Made by a program: the position numbers and the translations under genes. A stretch of 64,000 nucleotides of DNA, from positions 1 to 64,000 of the forward strand of contig NZ_JASITA010000035.1 in assembly GCF_030063415.1 (NCBI RefSeq), in the 5' to 3' direction. The stretch comes from Streptomyces sp. H27-C3. GTDB lineage: Bacteria > Actinomycetota > Actinomycetes > Streptomycetales > Streptomycetaceae. This document shows, piece by piece, positions 52,716-60,831 of the stretch. A model generated the notes under the pieces. That model did not search any database, had not been told where the DNA came from, and was given only the letters and a program-made list of their open reading frames with translations. Position 1 is the stretch's first letter, and each line of letters opens with the position of its first letter.

Positions 52716-52883
52716 ATGGCGGCCATGAAGCCGCGGACGGGCGACGGCCCGCTCGAGGTGACCAAGGAGGGGCGGGGCATCGTCATGCGCGTTCCGCTCG
52801 AAGGCGGCGGGCGACTTGTCGTCGAGCTGACTCCGGACGAGGCCGATGCCCTCGGCGACGCTCTGAAGAAGGTCGTCGGCTGA
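52716..52883 (+). CDS. DUF3117 family protein (55 aa)
   Basis: The short product MAAMKPRTGDGPLEVTKEGR then GIVMRVPLEGGGRLVVELTP is highly conserved across actinobacteria as DUF3117 (Rv1211 in M. tuberculosis, from memory). It is a small basic-acidic beta-rich protein with no membrane segment. The ATG at 52716 is chosen over the frame start at 52650 because of the ribosome site and the family's usual N-terminus. The role is not established to my knowledge. A terminator follows. Confidence 0.92.
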   Translation: MAAMKPRTGDGPLEVTKEGRGIVMRVPLEGGGRLVVELTPDEADALGDALKKVVG

Positions 52884-52938
52884 CGCGGAACGCGCCCAGA
52901 CACTTCGGGCTACGGGGCTGGACCCCGATCAACACTGT

Positions 52939-52975
52939 CACTGCCCCGGTACGCACACAGCGTCCCGGGGCAGTG
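52939..52975 (+). terminator. Terminator after the DUF3117 gene
   Basis: CACTGCCCCGG and CCGGGGCAGTG form an 11-bp stem with a 15-nt loop, 56 bases after the stop. Confidence 0.7.
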
Positions 52976-53105
52976 GTGTGTCCTGGGGGCGGCGCCCCGG
53001 GCGCGTCGAGCCCGGTCAAGATCCCCGGCGGCGGGTCCGTGCAGGCGCAGGGGAGTGGGGAGCCGTGCTGAGCGGCGTACGGCGGCTCTCAGCGGCGTAC
53101 GGCCC

Positions 53106-53768
53106 TCAGCGGCGTACGGCGCAGAGCAGCCCGTCGCCGACCGGCAGCAGCGTCGGCATCAGCCCGCGGCTCTCCCGGACGGCGCGCAGCAGTTCACGCA
53201 GCCGCTGCACCTCGGGCGCCTGGGCCGAGGAATCGACCGTACGGCCGTCGGCGAAGACACCTTCGAAGACGACGATCCCGCCCGGCCGCAGCAGGCGCAA
53301 CGATTCAGCGAGATAGTCCATGTACTCGAGCCGGTCGCCGTCGCAGAAGACGAGGTCGTAACCGCCGTCGGCGAGCCGCGGCAGCACATCGAGGGCGCGG
53401 CCCGGAATGAAACGCGCCCGATTGCTCGCGAAACCCGCGGCGCGGAAGGCCTCACGGGCGAACTGCTGCCACTCCGGCTCCGGATCCACGGTGGTCAGTA
53501 CGCCGTCGGGCCGCATCCCGTGCAACAAGTAGCTGCCGGAAATGCCGGTGCCCGTCCCGATCTCGGCCACCGACTTGGCGTCCGACGTGGCCGCGAGCAG
53601 CCGCAGCGCGGCGCCGGTGCCGGGGGTCACCGAGCGGATCCCTGCCTCCCGGGCCCGATCACGAGCCCAGCGCAGGGCCTCGTCCTCGGCGACATAGGCG
53701 TCGGCGAACGCCCAGTTCGTCTGCCGGTTGGCGGTAATGGCCCTCTCCTGTCCCCGTAGTTCGCGCAA
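53106..53768 (-). CDS. SAM-dependent O-methyltransferase (220 aa)
   Basis: A class I methyltransferase of the catechol/caffeoyl-CoA O-methyltransferase family. The SAM motif is VAEIGTGTGISGSYLLHGM (about residues 66-84), followed by TTVDPEPEWQQFAREAF and the metal-site Asp in LVFCDGDRLEY. It is divergent from sigE, as in mycobacteria (Rv1220c-sigE from memory). The start is TTG at 53768 with no ribosome site, so it may be leaderless or start nearby. Just beyond its stop the last ~15 bases of the gene are repeated twice more (53067-53123), a small slippage duplication. Confidence 0.88.
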   Translation of the reverse strand: MRELRGQERAITANRQTNWAFADAYVAEDEALRWARDRAREAGIRSVTPGTGAALRLLAATSDAKSVAEIGTGTGISGSYLLHGMRPDGVLTTVDPEPEWQQFAREAFRAAGFASNRARFIPGRALDVLPRLADGGYDLVFCDGDRLEYMDYLAESLRLLRPGGIVVFEGVFADGRTVDSSAQAPEVQRLRELLRAVRESRGLMPTLLPVGDGLLCAVRR

Positions 53769-53792
53769 CGGTGACTGTATCCGTTGGTGTCG

Positions 53793-53818
53793 GGAACCCG
53801 CAGATGGGACCGGGCGTT
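53793..53818 (+). promoter_or_regulatory. Candidate ECF-type promoter of sigE
   Basis: GGAACC (53793-53798) and CGTT (53815-53818), separated by 16 bases, match the general ECF sigma-factor promoter pattern. Transcription would start near 53825. That supports the translation start at 53909 and would allow autoregulation by the encoded sigma factor. Confidence 0.6.
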
Positions 53819-53908
53819 ATGAAGAGAGAGGGAAGCGTGGATGTGGACCGTATGCGAGTTCCAAATTCACGTAAAGACGCTTATCCGGAGCTAACGGGCG
53901 AGGTGGCT

Positions 53909-54688
53909 ATGGTAGGGGCTCCACTGGACACCACCAGAGCCGACAGGGGAGGTGCGGCTGCGACCGGTGACCGCAAGGGAGCGCTGAAGCGCTTCCTCAG
54001 GTCGACGGGCGAGCCGAAATCCGTGACCGACAATGCTGACAGCTCCCGCTCCGCTGCCTCCGTACAGACCGCGACGTTCGCCTCAGATGCGGAATCTCAA
54101 GCGTGGACACCTCCCTCGTGGGAGGAGATCGTCAGCACGCACAGCGGCCGTGTCTACCGCCTCGCTTACCGTCTGACCGGCAATCAGCACGATGCCGAAG
54201 ACCTCACGCAAGAGGTATTCGTCCGTGTCTTCCGCTCGCTGTCGACCTACACCCCCGGCACCTTCGAGGGCTGGCTCCACCGCATCACCACCAACCTGTT
54301 CCTGGACATGGTCCGGCGCAAGCAGCGGATCCGTTTCGACGCGCTCGGCGACGACGCGGCGGAGCGGCTGCCGAGCCGTGAGCCGTCCCCGCAGCAGGTT
54401 TTCAACGACTCCCACTTCGACGCGGACGTGCAGCAGGCGCTGGACACTCTCGCGCCCGAGTTCCGTGCCGCAGTCGTTCTCTGTGACATCGAGGGCCTTT
54501 CCTACGAGGAGATCGCCGCGACGCTGGGCGTCAAGCTCGGCACCGTGCGCAGCCGTATCCACCGCGGCCGCTCCCACCTGCGCAAGGCCCTGCAGCACCG
54601 GTCTCCCCAGGCGCGCGCCGAGCAGCGCTCCTTCGCGACGGTGGGCCATGGCATCCCTGTGGTGGGCGGAGAGGGCGGAGCCGAGTGA
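53909..54688 (+). CDS. sigE: ECF sigma factor, SigE type of mycobacteria (259 aa)
   Basis: An extracytoplasmic-function sigma factor. Region 2 includes YRLAYRLTGNQHDAEDLTQE, then VFVRVFRSL, with -10 recognition in WLHRITTNLFLDMVRRKQR. Region 4 is LSYEEIAATLGVKLGTVRSR followed by IHRGR. It precedes a zinc anti-sigma factor gene with which it overlaps by ATGA, then htrA and tatB. It is the counterpart of M. tuberculosis SigE (Rv1221), not of the S. coelicolor protein that bears the name SigE. ATG 53909 has GAGGTGG upstream and gives 259 residues like SigE. Starts at 53852, 53819 and 53771 are possible but would lie on or upstream of the promoter. Confidence 0.92.
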   Translation: MVGAPLDTTRADRGGAAATGDRKGALKRFLRSTGEPKSVTDNADSSRSAASVQTATFASDAESQAWTPPSWEEIVSTHSGRVYRLAYRLTGNQHDAEDLTQEVFVRVFRSLSTYTPGTFEGWLHRITTNLFLDMVRRKQRIRFDALGDDAAERLPSREPSPQQVFNDSHFDADVQQALDTLAPEFRAAVVLCDIEGLSYEEIAATLGVKLGTVRSRIHRGRSHLRKALQHRSPQARAEQRSFATVGHGIPVVGGEGGAE

Positions 54689-55689
54689 GTGGCACCCGAC
54701 CGACCCCCGCGGAACAGCATCTCGGCGACCGGCTCGCGGCTCTGGTGGACGGCGAGCTGAGCCATGACGTCCGTGAGCGTGTCCTGTCGCATCTGGCGTC
54801 CTGCACGAAATGCAAGACCGAGGCCGACTCCCAGCGCAGGCTCAAGAGCGTCTTCTCGCAGGCGGCACCGCCACCCCCCTCCGAGGGGCTGCTCGCGCGG
54901 CTCCAGGGGCTGCCCGGTGGGCCCGGAGGTGACGGCCGTGACGAGGAAAGGCCGTTCGGCGGCGGGGGCTTCGGAAACGGGGTCTTCGGAGTCGACGAGC
55001 GAAGAATGAGTTTCGGCGGGCCCTTCGGTTATGAACCGGCCGGGGCGCATTCCGGGCCCCTCCCGGAAACGGCGCGCCGGCGTGGGTTCCGCATTCACGA
55101 CGTGGGCCGCTCCGACGCGGAGCGCTCCGGCGGACGGGGCTGGCGATTCGCCTTCGTGGCGGCGAGCGCGGTCTCGCTCGCGGCGATCGCGCTCGGCGGC
55201 GCCATGCCGCTGGGATCCACACCCGAGACCAATGCCAGGGGCGAAGGCTCCGGCAGTGTCACACCGATGCGCACCACCGGCCCTGCGGGCGTCACACCCG
55301 AGAACAGCCGCCGTCAGGGCGGCGGGAGCGGCCTGCTCGCGCTGTCCGGCTCCGGCAGCCGCTCGGCCTCGGCCCTTGCTCCGGCCGCCGCGTCGACCTC
55401 GGCCCTTGCTTCGGCCGCCGCGTCGACCTCGGCCACCGCGCCGCCGTCCGTGCTCCTCGGAGCGCGACCGAGCCCGGGGCAGGGTCACTCCATGACGCAC
55501 CCCATGACGCATCCGTTCTCGGCACCGGCACCGGCGCTGTCCGCGGTCTCTCCGCTGCCGTTGATACGTCCGTCGGGATCGGCTCCGTCGTTCATCAACG
55601 CCTCCACCCATGGCCCGGCGATGGCGCTCTCGCCGCCGCCCACTCAGTCGGCGGTCCCGGCCAAGTCCGGACTGCCTGTTTCCCGCTGA
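54685..55689 (+). CDS. rseA: Zinc-binding membrane anti-sigma factor, RseA-like (334 aa)
   Basis: The N-terminal ZAS domain has the His-x3-Cys-x2-Cys motif: His36, Cys40 and Cys43 in SHLASCTKC. It would hold the SigE-type sigma factor inactive. A Gly-rich linker leads to one membrane helix at about 154-176 (RFAFVAASAVSLAAIALGG). The outer part is Ser/Ala/Pro-rich with a repeat of LASAAASTSA-like units (about 228-250). That makes it much longer than RseA of mycobacteria, with an extracytoplasmic tail that may receive a proteolytic signal. The GTG start overlaps the sigma gene stop. The sigma/anti-sigma pairing is inferred from coupling. Confidence 0.9.
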   Translation: MSGTRPTPAEQHLGDRLAALVDGELSHDVRERVLSHLASCTKCKTEADSQRRLKSVFSQAAPPPPSEGLLARLQGLPGGPGGDGRDEERPFGGGGFGNGVFGVDERRMSFGGPFGYEPAGAHSGPLPETARRRGFRIHDVGRSDAERSGGRGWRFAFVAASAVSLAAIALGGAMPLGSTPETNARGEGSGSVTPMRTTGPAGVTPENSRRQGGGSGLLALSGSGSRSASALAPAAASTSALASAAASTSATAPPSVLLGARPSPGQGHSMTHPMTHPFSAPAPALSAVSPLPLIRPSGSAPSFINASTHGPAMALSPPPTQSAVPAKSGLPVSR

Positions 55690-55813
55690 CGCCGACCGGC
55701 TCCTGCGCGGTCCTTCACAAACCTGGTTGAATCCCTGGAAGGGGCCCTTCACGGGGCGCGGCGAACAAGGTGGCACTGCCCAAGCGGCGTGCTCATGGGG
55801 TTGCGGGGAGAGC

Positions 55814-57574
55814 ATGGACGAGGGCAAGCCCGCGGGGCCGAAGGCGAAGTGGTGGAGCCGTCCGGCGAGTGCACGCAGCGCGAGCGCGGATGCGAGCGCG
55901 AATGCGGATTCGAATGTGGGGACAGTGGCTGCGGCTGATGCTGACGCACCCCGAGAGGCTGACCCCGCTGACCCCGCTGACCCCGCTGACCCCGCAGACC
56001 CCGCAGACCCCGCGGTGGCCGCCGAGCCGGGCCCGCCGGTAGCCAGGTCTGCCGAGCCGTCGCAGCGGATACCGGAGCCCGCGGACCAGCCGCAGCCGCG
56101 CCACGCCCCCGATCCCTACAGCACACCGCCGTACGGCGGCCCAGGACCCTGGGCGCTCGCGCCGCCGGTGCAGCGCCCGGTTCCGGTTCCGACGCCGCGG
56201 GGCGCACCTGTGGCGAACGGCGCGGGTGTTCCCACACAGCCGCCCCCGCCGTACGCGGAGCAGCCCCAGCAGGAGCCGCACACCCCTGACCAACCGCAGC
56301 CGCCGCGGCACCTCCACCAGCCCCAGCCCTCCCCCCACCCAAACCAGCCGCCCCAGTGGCTCCAGTACGACCCCTGGGGCGCCCCCCAGGAGGCGCTGAC
56401 CCATCACGGCGGCCCCGGGGCCCCGGGTGCCAGCGGCGGTTCCGGGCGCGGCAAGGGGGGCCGGCGCGGCACGCTGCTGGTCGGGGCGCTGCTCATCGCG
56501 CTGACCGCCGGTGGCGTCGGTGGCGGCATCGGTGCGTACATCGAGCGCAACGGCGGGCTCACCACCGTCGAGCTGCCCCAGGCCGCCAAGGCGGGAGACG
56601 CCGAGGGCAAGGGACGCGCCCCCGACAGCGTCGCGGGCATCGCCGCCAGTGCGCTGCCCAGCGTCGTCACCCTGCACGTCAGCGGCGCCGGAGAGCAGGG
56701 CACGGGCACTGGCTTCGTCCTTGACGGGCAGGGGCACATCCTCACCAACAACCATGTCGTGGAGCCCGCCGGGACCGGCGGCACCATCACGATCACCTTC
56801 AGCGGAGGCGAGACCGCCAAGGCGAAGGTCGTCGGCAAGGACAGCGGTTACGACTTGGCGGTCGTCAAGGTCACCGGGGTCGCGGGCCTCAAGCCGCTAC
56901 CCCTGGGCAACTCCGACAACGTGCAGGTCGGCGACCCGGTCGTGGCCATCGGCGCCCCCTTCGACCTCCAGAACACCGTGACCTCCGGCATCATCAGCGC
57001 CAAGGAGCGCCCCATCACCGCGGGCGGTGAGAAGGGCGACGGCAGCGATGTCAGCTATGTGAACGCGCTACAGACCGACGCTCCGATAAATCCTGGCAAT
57101 TCCGGTGGCCCACTGCTGGACTCCGAGGCCCATGTCATCGGCGTGAACAGCGCGATACGCGCCGCGGACACCGGCTCGGGCCTCGAAGGCGGCCAGGGCG
57201 GCAGCATCGGCCTGGGCTTCGCGATCCCCATCAACCAGGGCAAGCGCGTCGCCGAAGAGCTGATCAACAAGGGCAGGGCGACCCACCCGGTCATCGGCGT
57301 CACCCTCGACATGCAGTACACGGGCGACGGCGCCCGGGTCGGCACCAAGGGCAGCGACGGACCGGCCGTGACACCCGACGGCCCCGGCGCGAAGGGCGGG
57401 ATCCGGCCGCGCGACGTCATCACCGAGGTGGACGGGCAGCGGGTGCACAACGGCCAGGAGCTGATCGTCAAGATCCGCGCCCACCGGCCGGGAGACCGGC
57501 TGGAACTGACCGTGACGCGAGGTGGCAGGAAACAGGCCATCACGGTCACGCTCGGTTCGGCGGACGGCACCTGA
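55814..57574 (+). CDS. htrA: Membrane-anchored HtrA/DegP-like S1C serine protease (586 aa)
   Basis: A long cytoplasmic Pro/Ala/Gln-rich N-terminus (about 1-215) contains five or more Asp-Pro-Ala repeats encoded by a 9-bp tandem repeat (55967-56012). One membrane helix at about 217-240 follows. The outer protease domain has His in HILTNNHVV, Asp in SGYDLAVVKV and Ser in NPGNSGGPLLDS. A single PDZ domain (about 490-580) ends the protein. It would degrade misfolded envelope proteins, probably under sigE control. The ATG at 55814 follows GGGGAGAG. An upstream frame to 55610 overlaps the anti-sigma gene and is unlikely. Confidence 0.93.
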   Translation: MDEGKPAGPKAKWWSRPASARSASADASANADSNVGTVAAADADAPREADPADPADPADPADPADPAVAAEPGPPVARSAEPSQRIPEPADQPQPRHAPDPYSTPPYGGPGPWALAPPVQRPVPVPTPRGAPVANGAGVPTQPPPPYAEQPQQEPHTPDQPQPPRHLHQPQPSPHPNQPPQWLQYDPWGAPQEALTHHGGPGAPGASGGSGRGKGGRRGTLLVGALLIALTAGGVGGGIGAYIERNGGLTTVELPQAAKAGDAEGKGRAPDSVAGIAASALPSVVTLHVSGAGEQGTGTGFVLDGQGHILTNNHVVEPAGTGGTITITFSGGETAKAKVVGKDSGYDLAVVKVTGVAGLKPLPLGNSDNVQVGDPVVAIGAPFDLQNTVTSGIISAKERPITAGGEKGDGSDVSYVNALQTDAPINPGNSGGPLLDSEAHVIGVNSAIRAADTGSGLEGGQGGSIGLGFAIPINQGKRVAEELINKGRATHPVIGVTLDMQYTGDGARVGTKGSDGPAVTPDGPGAKGGIRPRDVITEVDGQRVHNGQELIVKIRAHRPGDRLELTVTRGGRKQAITVTLGSADGT

Positions 57575-57723
57575 GCGAATGCGTCGACACCCACCTGGGT
57601 GTTACGTGAAGGTACCGTCCGGACAGATTGGCCAGGTACCGTAGACCGGGCCCGCACCGGTCCCCTGCCTGCGGCGCGGAGGTCCACTCGACCTGCGGGC
57701 GCGGAGAGTCAAGGAGCAGCAAG

Positions 57724-58194
57724 GTGTTCAGTGACATAGGCGCACTCGAGCTGGTGACACTCGTGGTCCTTGCTGTCCTGATCTTCGGCCCGGAGAAACT
57801 GCCGAAGCTCATTCAGGACGCCTCGGCCATGATCCGTAAGATCCGCGAGTTCTCCGACAGTGCGAAGAACGACATCCGTTCCGAACTGGGCCCGGAATTC
57901 AAGGACTTCGATTTCGAGGACCTCAACCCCAAGACCTTTGTCCGTAAGCAGCTGATGGGCAATGACGACCTGGGGCTGGAAGAGATCCGTAGCAGCTTCG
58001 ACCTCAAGGGCGAGATGGCCGAGGTCGCGGACGCGGTGCACGGCCGCGACACTGCTTCGTCGGCCAAAACCACCTCCGGTGCGGCGAGCCCGACCACGGC
58101 GTCGAATGGCTCGTCCGGCACTCCCGACCTGCTCAAGAAGCGCGAAAAGCTCGATCAGGGCGAGCGCCCGCCCTTCGACGCGGACGCCACCTGA
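57724..58194 (+). CDS. tatB: Twin-arginine translocation protein TatB (156 aa)
   Basis: The N-terminal membrane helix (VFSDIGALELVTLVVLAVLI, residues 1-20) runs into the hinge GPEKLPK and an amphipathic helix (LIQDASAMIRKIREFSDSAK), as in TatB. An acidic and then Ser/Thr-rich cytoplasmic tail follows. The GTG at 57724 has AAGGAG upstream, and the native start is expected to put the helix at the very N-terminus. The order htrA-tatB downstream of sigE matches mycobacteria. Upstream lies a direct repeat of GGTACCGT (57611 and 57635). Confidence 0.93.
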   Translation: MFSDIGALELVTLVVLAVLIFGPEKLPKLIQDASAMIRKIREFSDSAKNDIRSELGPEFKDFDFEDLNPKTFVRKQLMGNDDLGLEEIRSSFDLKGEMAEVADAVHGRDTASSAKTTSGAASPTTASNGSSGTPDLLKKREKLDQGERPPFDADAT

Positions 58195-58312
58195 GGCCTG
58201 CCCTTCCGGACGAGTCGCGGTGAGGTGGCTATCCTCCATCTGTCCGGTGGTGAGGACGCCCGAGGGGGGCGGGCCGTGCCGGACGTCGACGATCGAGGAG
58301 GCGGCCGGGTAG

Positions 58313-58981
58313 ATGGAGACCACGAGTCGGGTAGGAGCACAGGGAATTTCCGGTGCCCCCAGCATGTCCACGGCGGAGGGGGTGCCAGCAGCCCGGCGAA
58401 CGGTCGACGGCTATCTGCGGGCACCCTTCCCCTGGTACGGACTGGATGAGGCATTCACCGGACCGCGCTGGCTGATGCAGGTCGGCACCGCGGCGGACGG
58501 GGCCGTGCAGCACGGTTCCACGGGCCACGGCGAAGAGCCGTCGATACGAGCCGACGACGGCCAGGAAAAGGAACGCTTCGCGGTCGTCGTGACCGTCGCC
58601 AGCAGCCCCGTGCGGCGCAGCGGCGACGGTACGGGCGTGCTGGAGGCCACTTCGGTCTCCTCGGCCGCCTGGCTGGCAGGCTCGGGCCTGCTGTCGTCGA
58701 CCTGGCCAGCGCAGCTGGACCACACACTGCGCGACGACTGGCTGGACCAGCAGACGGAGGCGGCCTTCGAGCTGGCCGACGACCTGTCCGGGCCCGACTG
58801 GTCGACGCTGTCGCTCCCGGTGGACGGTGTGCCGACGTCCTTCCACTACCGCGAGTCCGAGTTCGGCTGGGTGCTGGCGGGCTCGGCGGAGGCAGGCGTG
58901 CACCTCGGGGCGTACGGACGCGGAATGAGCGCGTACGGCCTGGGCTTCTCGGTGGTCAAGGACATCACGTCGTACGAGTGA
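58313..58981 (+). CDS. Conserved hypothetical protein (222 aa)
   Basis: Soluble, with no signal peptide or membrane helix. It has a Trp/Tyr-rich segment YLRAPFPWYGLDEAFTGPRW (about residues 34-53) and a C-terminal beta-rich part (FHYRESEFGWVLAGSAEAGV, then HLGAYGRGM). I know it only as a conserved Streptomyces protein between tatB and mrp. ATG 58313 is used, with AGGAGG 12 bases upstream; ATG 58364 is an alternative. Function unknown. Confidence 0.75.
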   Translation: METTSRVGAQGISGAPSMSTAEGVPAARRTVDGYLRAPFPWYGLDEAFTGPRWLMQVGTAADGAVQHGSTGHGEEPSIRADDGQEKERFAVVVTVASSPVRRSGDGTGVLEATSVSSAAWLAGSGLLSSTWPAQLDHTLRDDWLDQQTEAAFELADDLSGPDWSTLSLPVDGVPTSFHYRESEFGWVLAGSAEAGVHLGAYGRGMSAYGLGFSVVKDITSYE

Positions 58982-59059
58982 CACCCACCTGAGTGACCGA
59001 ATGGGTGAGGGGCGACCGCCATGGCAGTCGCCCCTTACCCAGCTGTACGGGTCGGTCCT

Positions 59060-60193
59060 CTAGAACTTGTTGCGCGGGGTGATGCCCAGCGACATGCCCG
59101 ACAGGCCGCGAGCGCGGCCGCCCAGCTTGCCGGCGATGGCGCGCAGCGCCGCGCCGGCGGGGGAGTCGGGGTCGCTCAGCACGATCGGCTTGCCCTCGTC
59201 GCCGCCCTCACGCAGGCGTACGTCGATGGGGATGGAGCCCAGCACCGGCACATTGGTGCCGGTCGTCTTCGTGAGCCCTTCGGCGACCGACTGGCCGCCG
59301 CCCGTCCCGAAGATGTCGACCATCTCGTCGCAGTGCGGGCAGGGCATGCCCGACATGTTCTCGACGACGCCGACGATCTTCTGGTGGGTCTGTACGGCGA
59401 TGGAACCGGCGCGCTCGGCCACCTCCGCCGCGGCCTGCTGCGGCGTGGTGACCACGAGGATCTCGGCGTTCGGCACGAGCTGCGCCACCGAGATCGCGAT
59501 ATCGCCGGTGCCCGGGGGCAGGTCCATCAGGAGTACGTCCAGGTCGCCCCAGTACACGTCCGCGAGGAACTGCTGGAGTGCGCGGTGCAGCATCGGGCCG
59601 CGCCACACGACCGGCGCGTTGCCCGGGGTGAACATCCCGATCGAGATGACCTTCACGCCGTGCGCGGACGGCGGCATGATCATGTTCTCGACCTGGGTGG
59701 GCCTGCCCTCGGCCCCCAGCATGCGCGGCACGCTGTGCCCGTAGATGTCCGCGTCCACGACGCCGACCTTCAGCCCGTCCGCCGCCATCGCGGCGGCCAG
59801 GTTCACCGTCACCGAGGACTTGCCGACGCCGCCCTTTCCGGAGGCGACCGCGTACACCCGGGTCAGCGAGCCCGGCTGCGCGAAAGGGACCTCTCGCTCG
59901 GGGGTGCCGCCGCGCAGCGCGCCCGCGAGTTCCTTGCGCTGCTCGTCGCTCATCACGTCGAGTTCGACGGAGACGCTTGTCACACCCTCGACGCGCTCGA
60001 CCGCCTCACGCACGTTGTTGGTGATGGTCTCGCGCATCGGGCAGCCGGAGACGGTGAGATAGATGGCGACGGCAACCGCGCCGTCCGCCCCGATCTCCAC
60101 CGATTTGACCATGCCGAGTTCAGTGATCGGTTTGTGGATCTCGGGGTCGTTCACCGTCGCCAGTGCTTCGCGCACCGCGTCTTCCATAGCCAT
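59060..60193 (-). CDS. mrp: Mrp/ApbC-family iron-sulfur carrier ATPase (377 aa)
   Basis: A P-loop ATPase that carries and delivers iron-sulfur clusters. The N-terminal MIP18-like domain (about 1-85) has SGCPMRETI. The deviant Walker A GKGGVGKSS is at about 119-127, and Switch I/II segments include VVDADIYGHSVPRML and LLMDLPPGTGD. The C-terminal Cys pair MPCPHC (about 277-282) would bind the cluster. The ATG at 60193 gives the normal ~375-residue length; a second ATG two codons later is possible. It is on the opposite strand to tatB, as in mycobacteria. Confidence 0.95.
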   Translation of the reverse strand: MAMEDAVREALATVNDPEIHKPITELGMVKSVEIGADGAVAVAIYLTVSGCPMRETITNNVREAVERVEGVTSVSVELDVMSDEQRKELAGALRGGTPEREVPFAQPGSLTRVYAVASGKGGVGKSSVTVNLAAAMAADGLKVGVVDADIYGHSVPRMLGAEGRPTQVENMIMPPSAHGVKVISIGMFTPGNAPVVWRGPMLHRALQQFLADVYWGDLDVLLMDLPPGTGDIAISVAQLVPNAEILVVTTPQQAAAEVAERAGSIAVQTHQKIVGVVENMSGMPCPHCDEMVDIFGTGGGQSVAEGLTKTTGTNVPVLGSIPIDVRLREGGDEGKPIVLSDPDSPAGAALRAIAGKLGGRARGLSGMSLGITPRNKF

Positions 60194-60237
60194 ACAACCG
60201 ATGGTACGGCGCGCACTCCCGCTCCGGGAAAGCCCTG

Positions 60238-60831
60238 TCAGCGGTCGCCTTCGTCACGCTCGGAAGAGGTCACCGGCGGGAATAGACTGCGCCGCTCCTC
60301 CATCTCCTTGACCAGGTCCTGGAGTTCCGAGCGAATCCAGTCGCGGGTGGCGACCTCGCCCAGCCCCATGCGCAGCGAGGCGATCTCCCGGGTCAGGAAC
60401 TCCGTGTCGGCGATGGAACGCTCGCTCTCCTTGCGGTCCTGCTCATGGGTGATCCGGTCCCGGTCGTCCTGGCGGTTCTGCGCGAGGAGGATCAGCGGGG
60501 CGGCGTACGACGCCTGGAGGGACAGCATCAGGGTCAGGAAGATGAACGGGTACTGGTCGAAGCGCAGGGCGTCGGGCGCGTAGATGTTCCAGATCACCCA
60601 CAGGATGATGATCAGCGTCATCCAGACGATGAAGCGCCCGGTGCCCAGGAACCGCGCGATCCTCTCGGAGAACCGGCCGAACGCCTCCGGGTCGTACTCC
60701 GGCAGCAGCCGCTTGCGGGCCGGTCGCGGCTGATCCAGGCGTACGCGGGAGGCGCGCGGCAGGGCGGTCGAGCCGGTCGTCGATGACGTCCTGGCGCGCT
60801 CCTTGGCGTTGCTGCCCCGGTCACTGCCCAC
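60238..60831 (-). CDS. DUF1003 membrane protein (197 aa)
   Basis: Two membrane helices (about residues 68-87 and 95-118) lie in the DUF1003 signature region GRFIVWMTLIIILWVIWNIY and FIFLTLMLSLQASYAAPLIL. A charged coiled-coil tail follows (about 120-185). The GTG start overlaps the stop of the upstream CBS gene by 11 bases and has GGGAGG upstream, so translation is coupled. The role is unknown; linkage to an MgtE-N/CBS protein hints at metal or magnesium homeostasis (inference). Confidence 0.88.
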   Translation of the reverse strand: MGSDRGSNAKERARTSSTTGSTALPRASRVRLDQPRPARKRLLPEYDPEAFGRFSERIARFLGTGRFIVWMTLIIILWVIWNIYAPDALRFDQYPFIFLTLMLSLQASYAAPLILLAQNRQDDRDRITHEQDRKESERSIADTEFLTREIASLRMGLGEVATRDWIRSELQDLVKEMEERRSLFPPVTSSERDEGDR

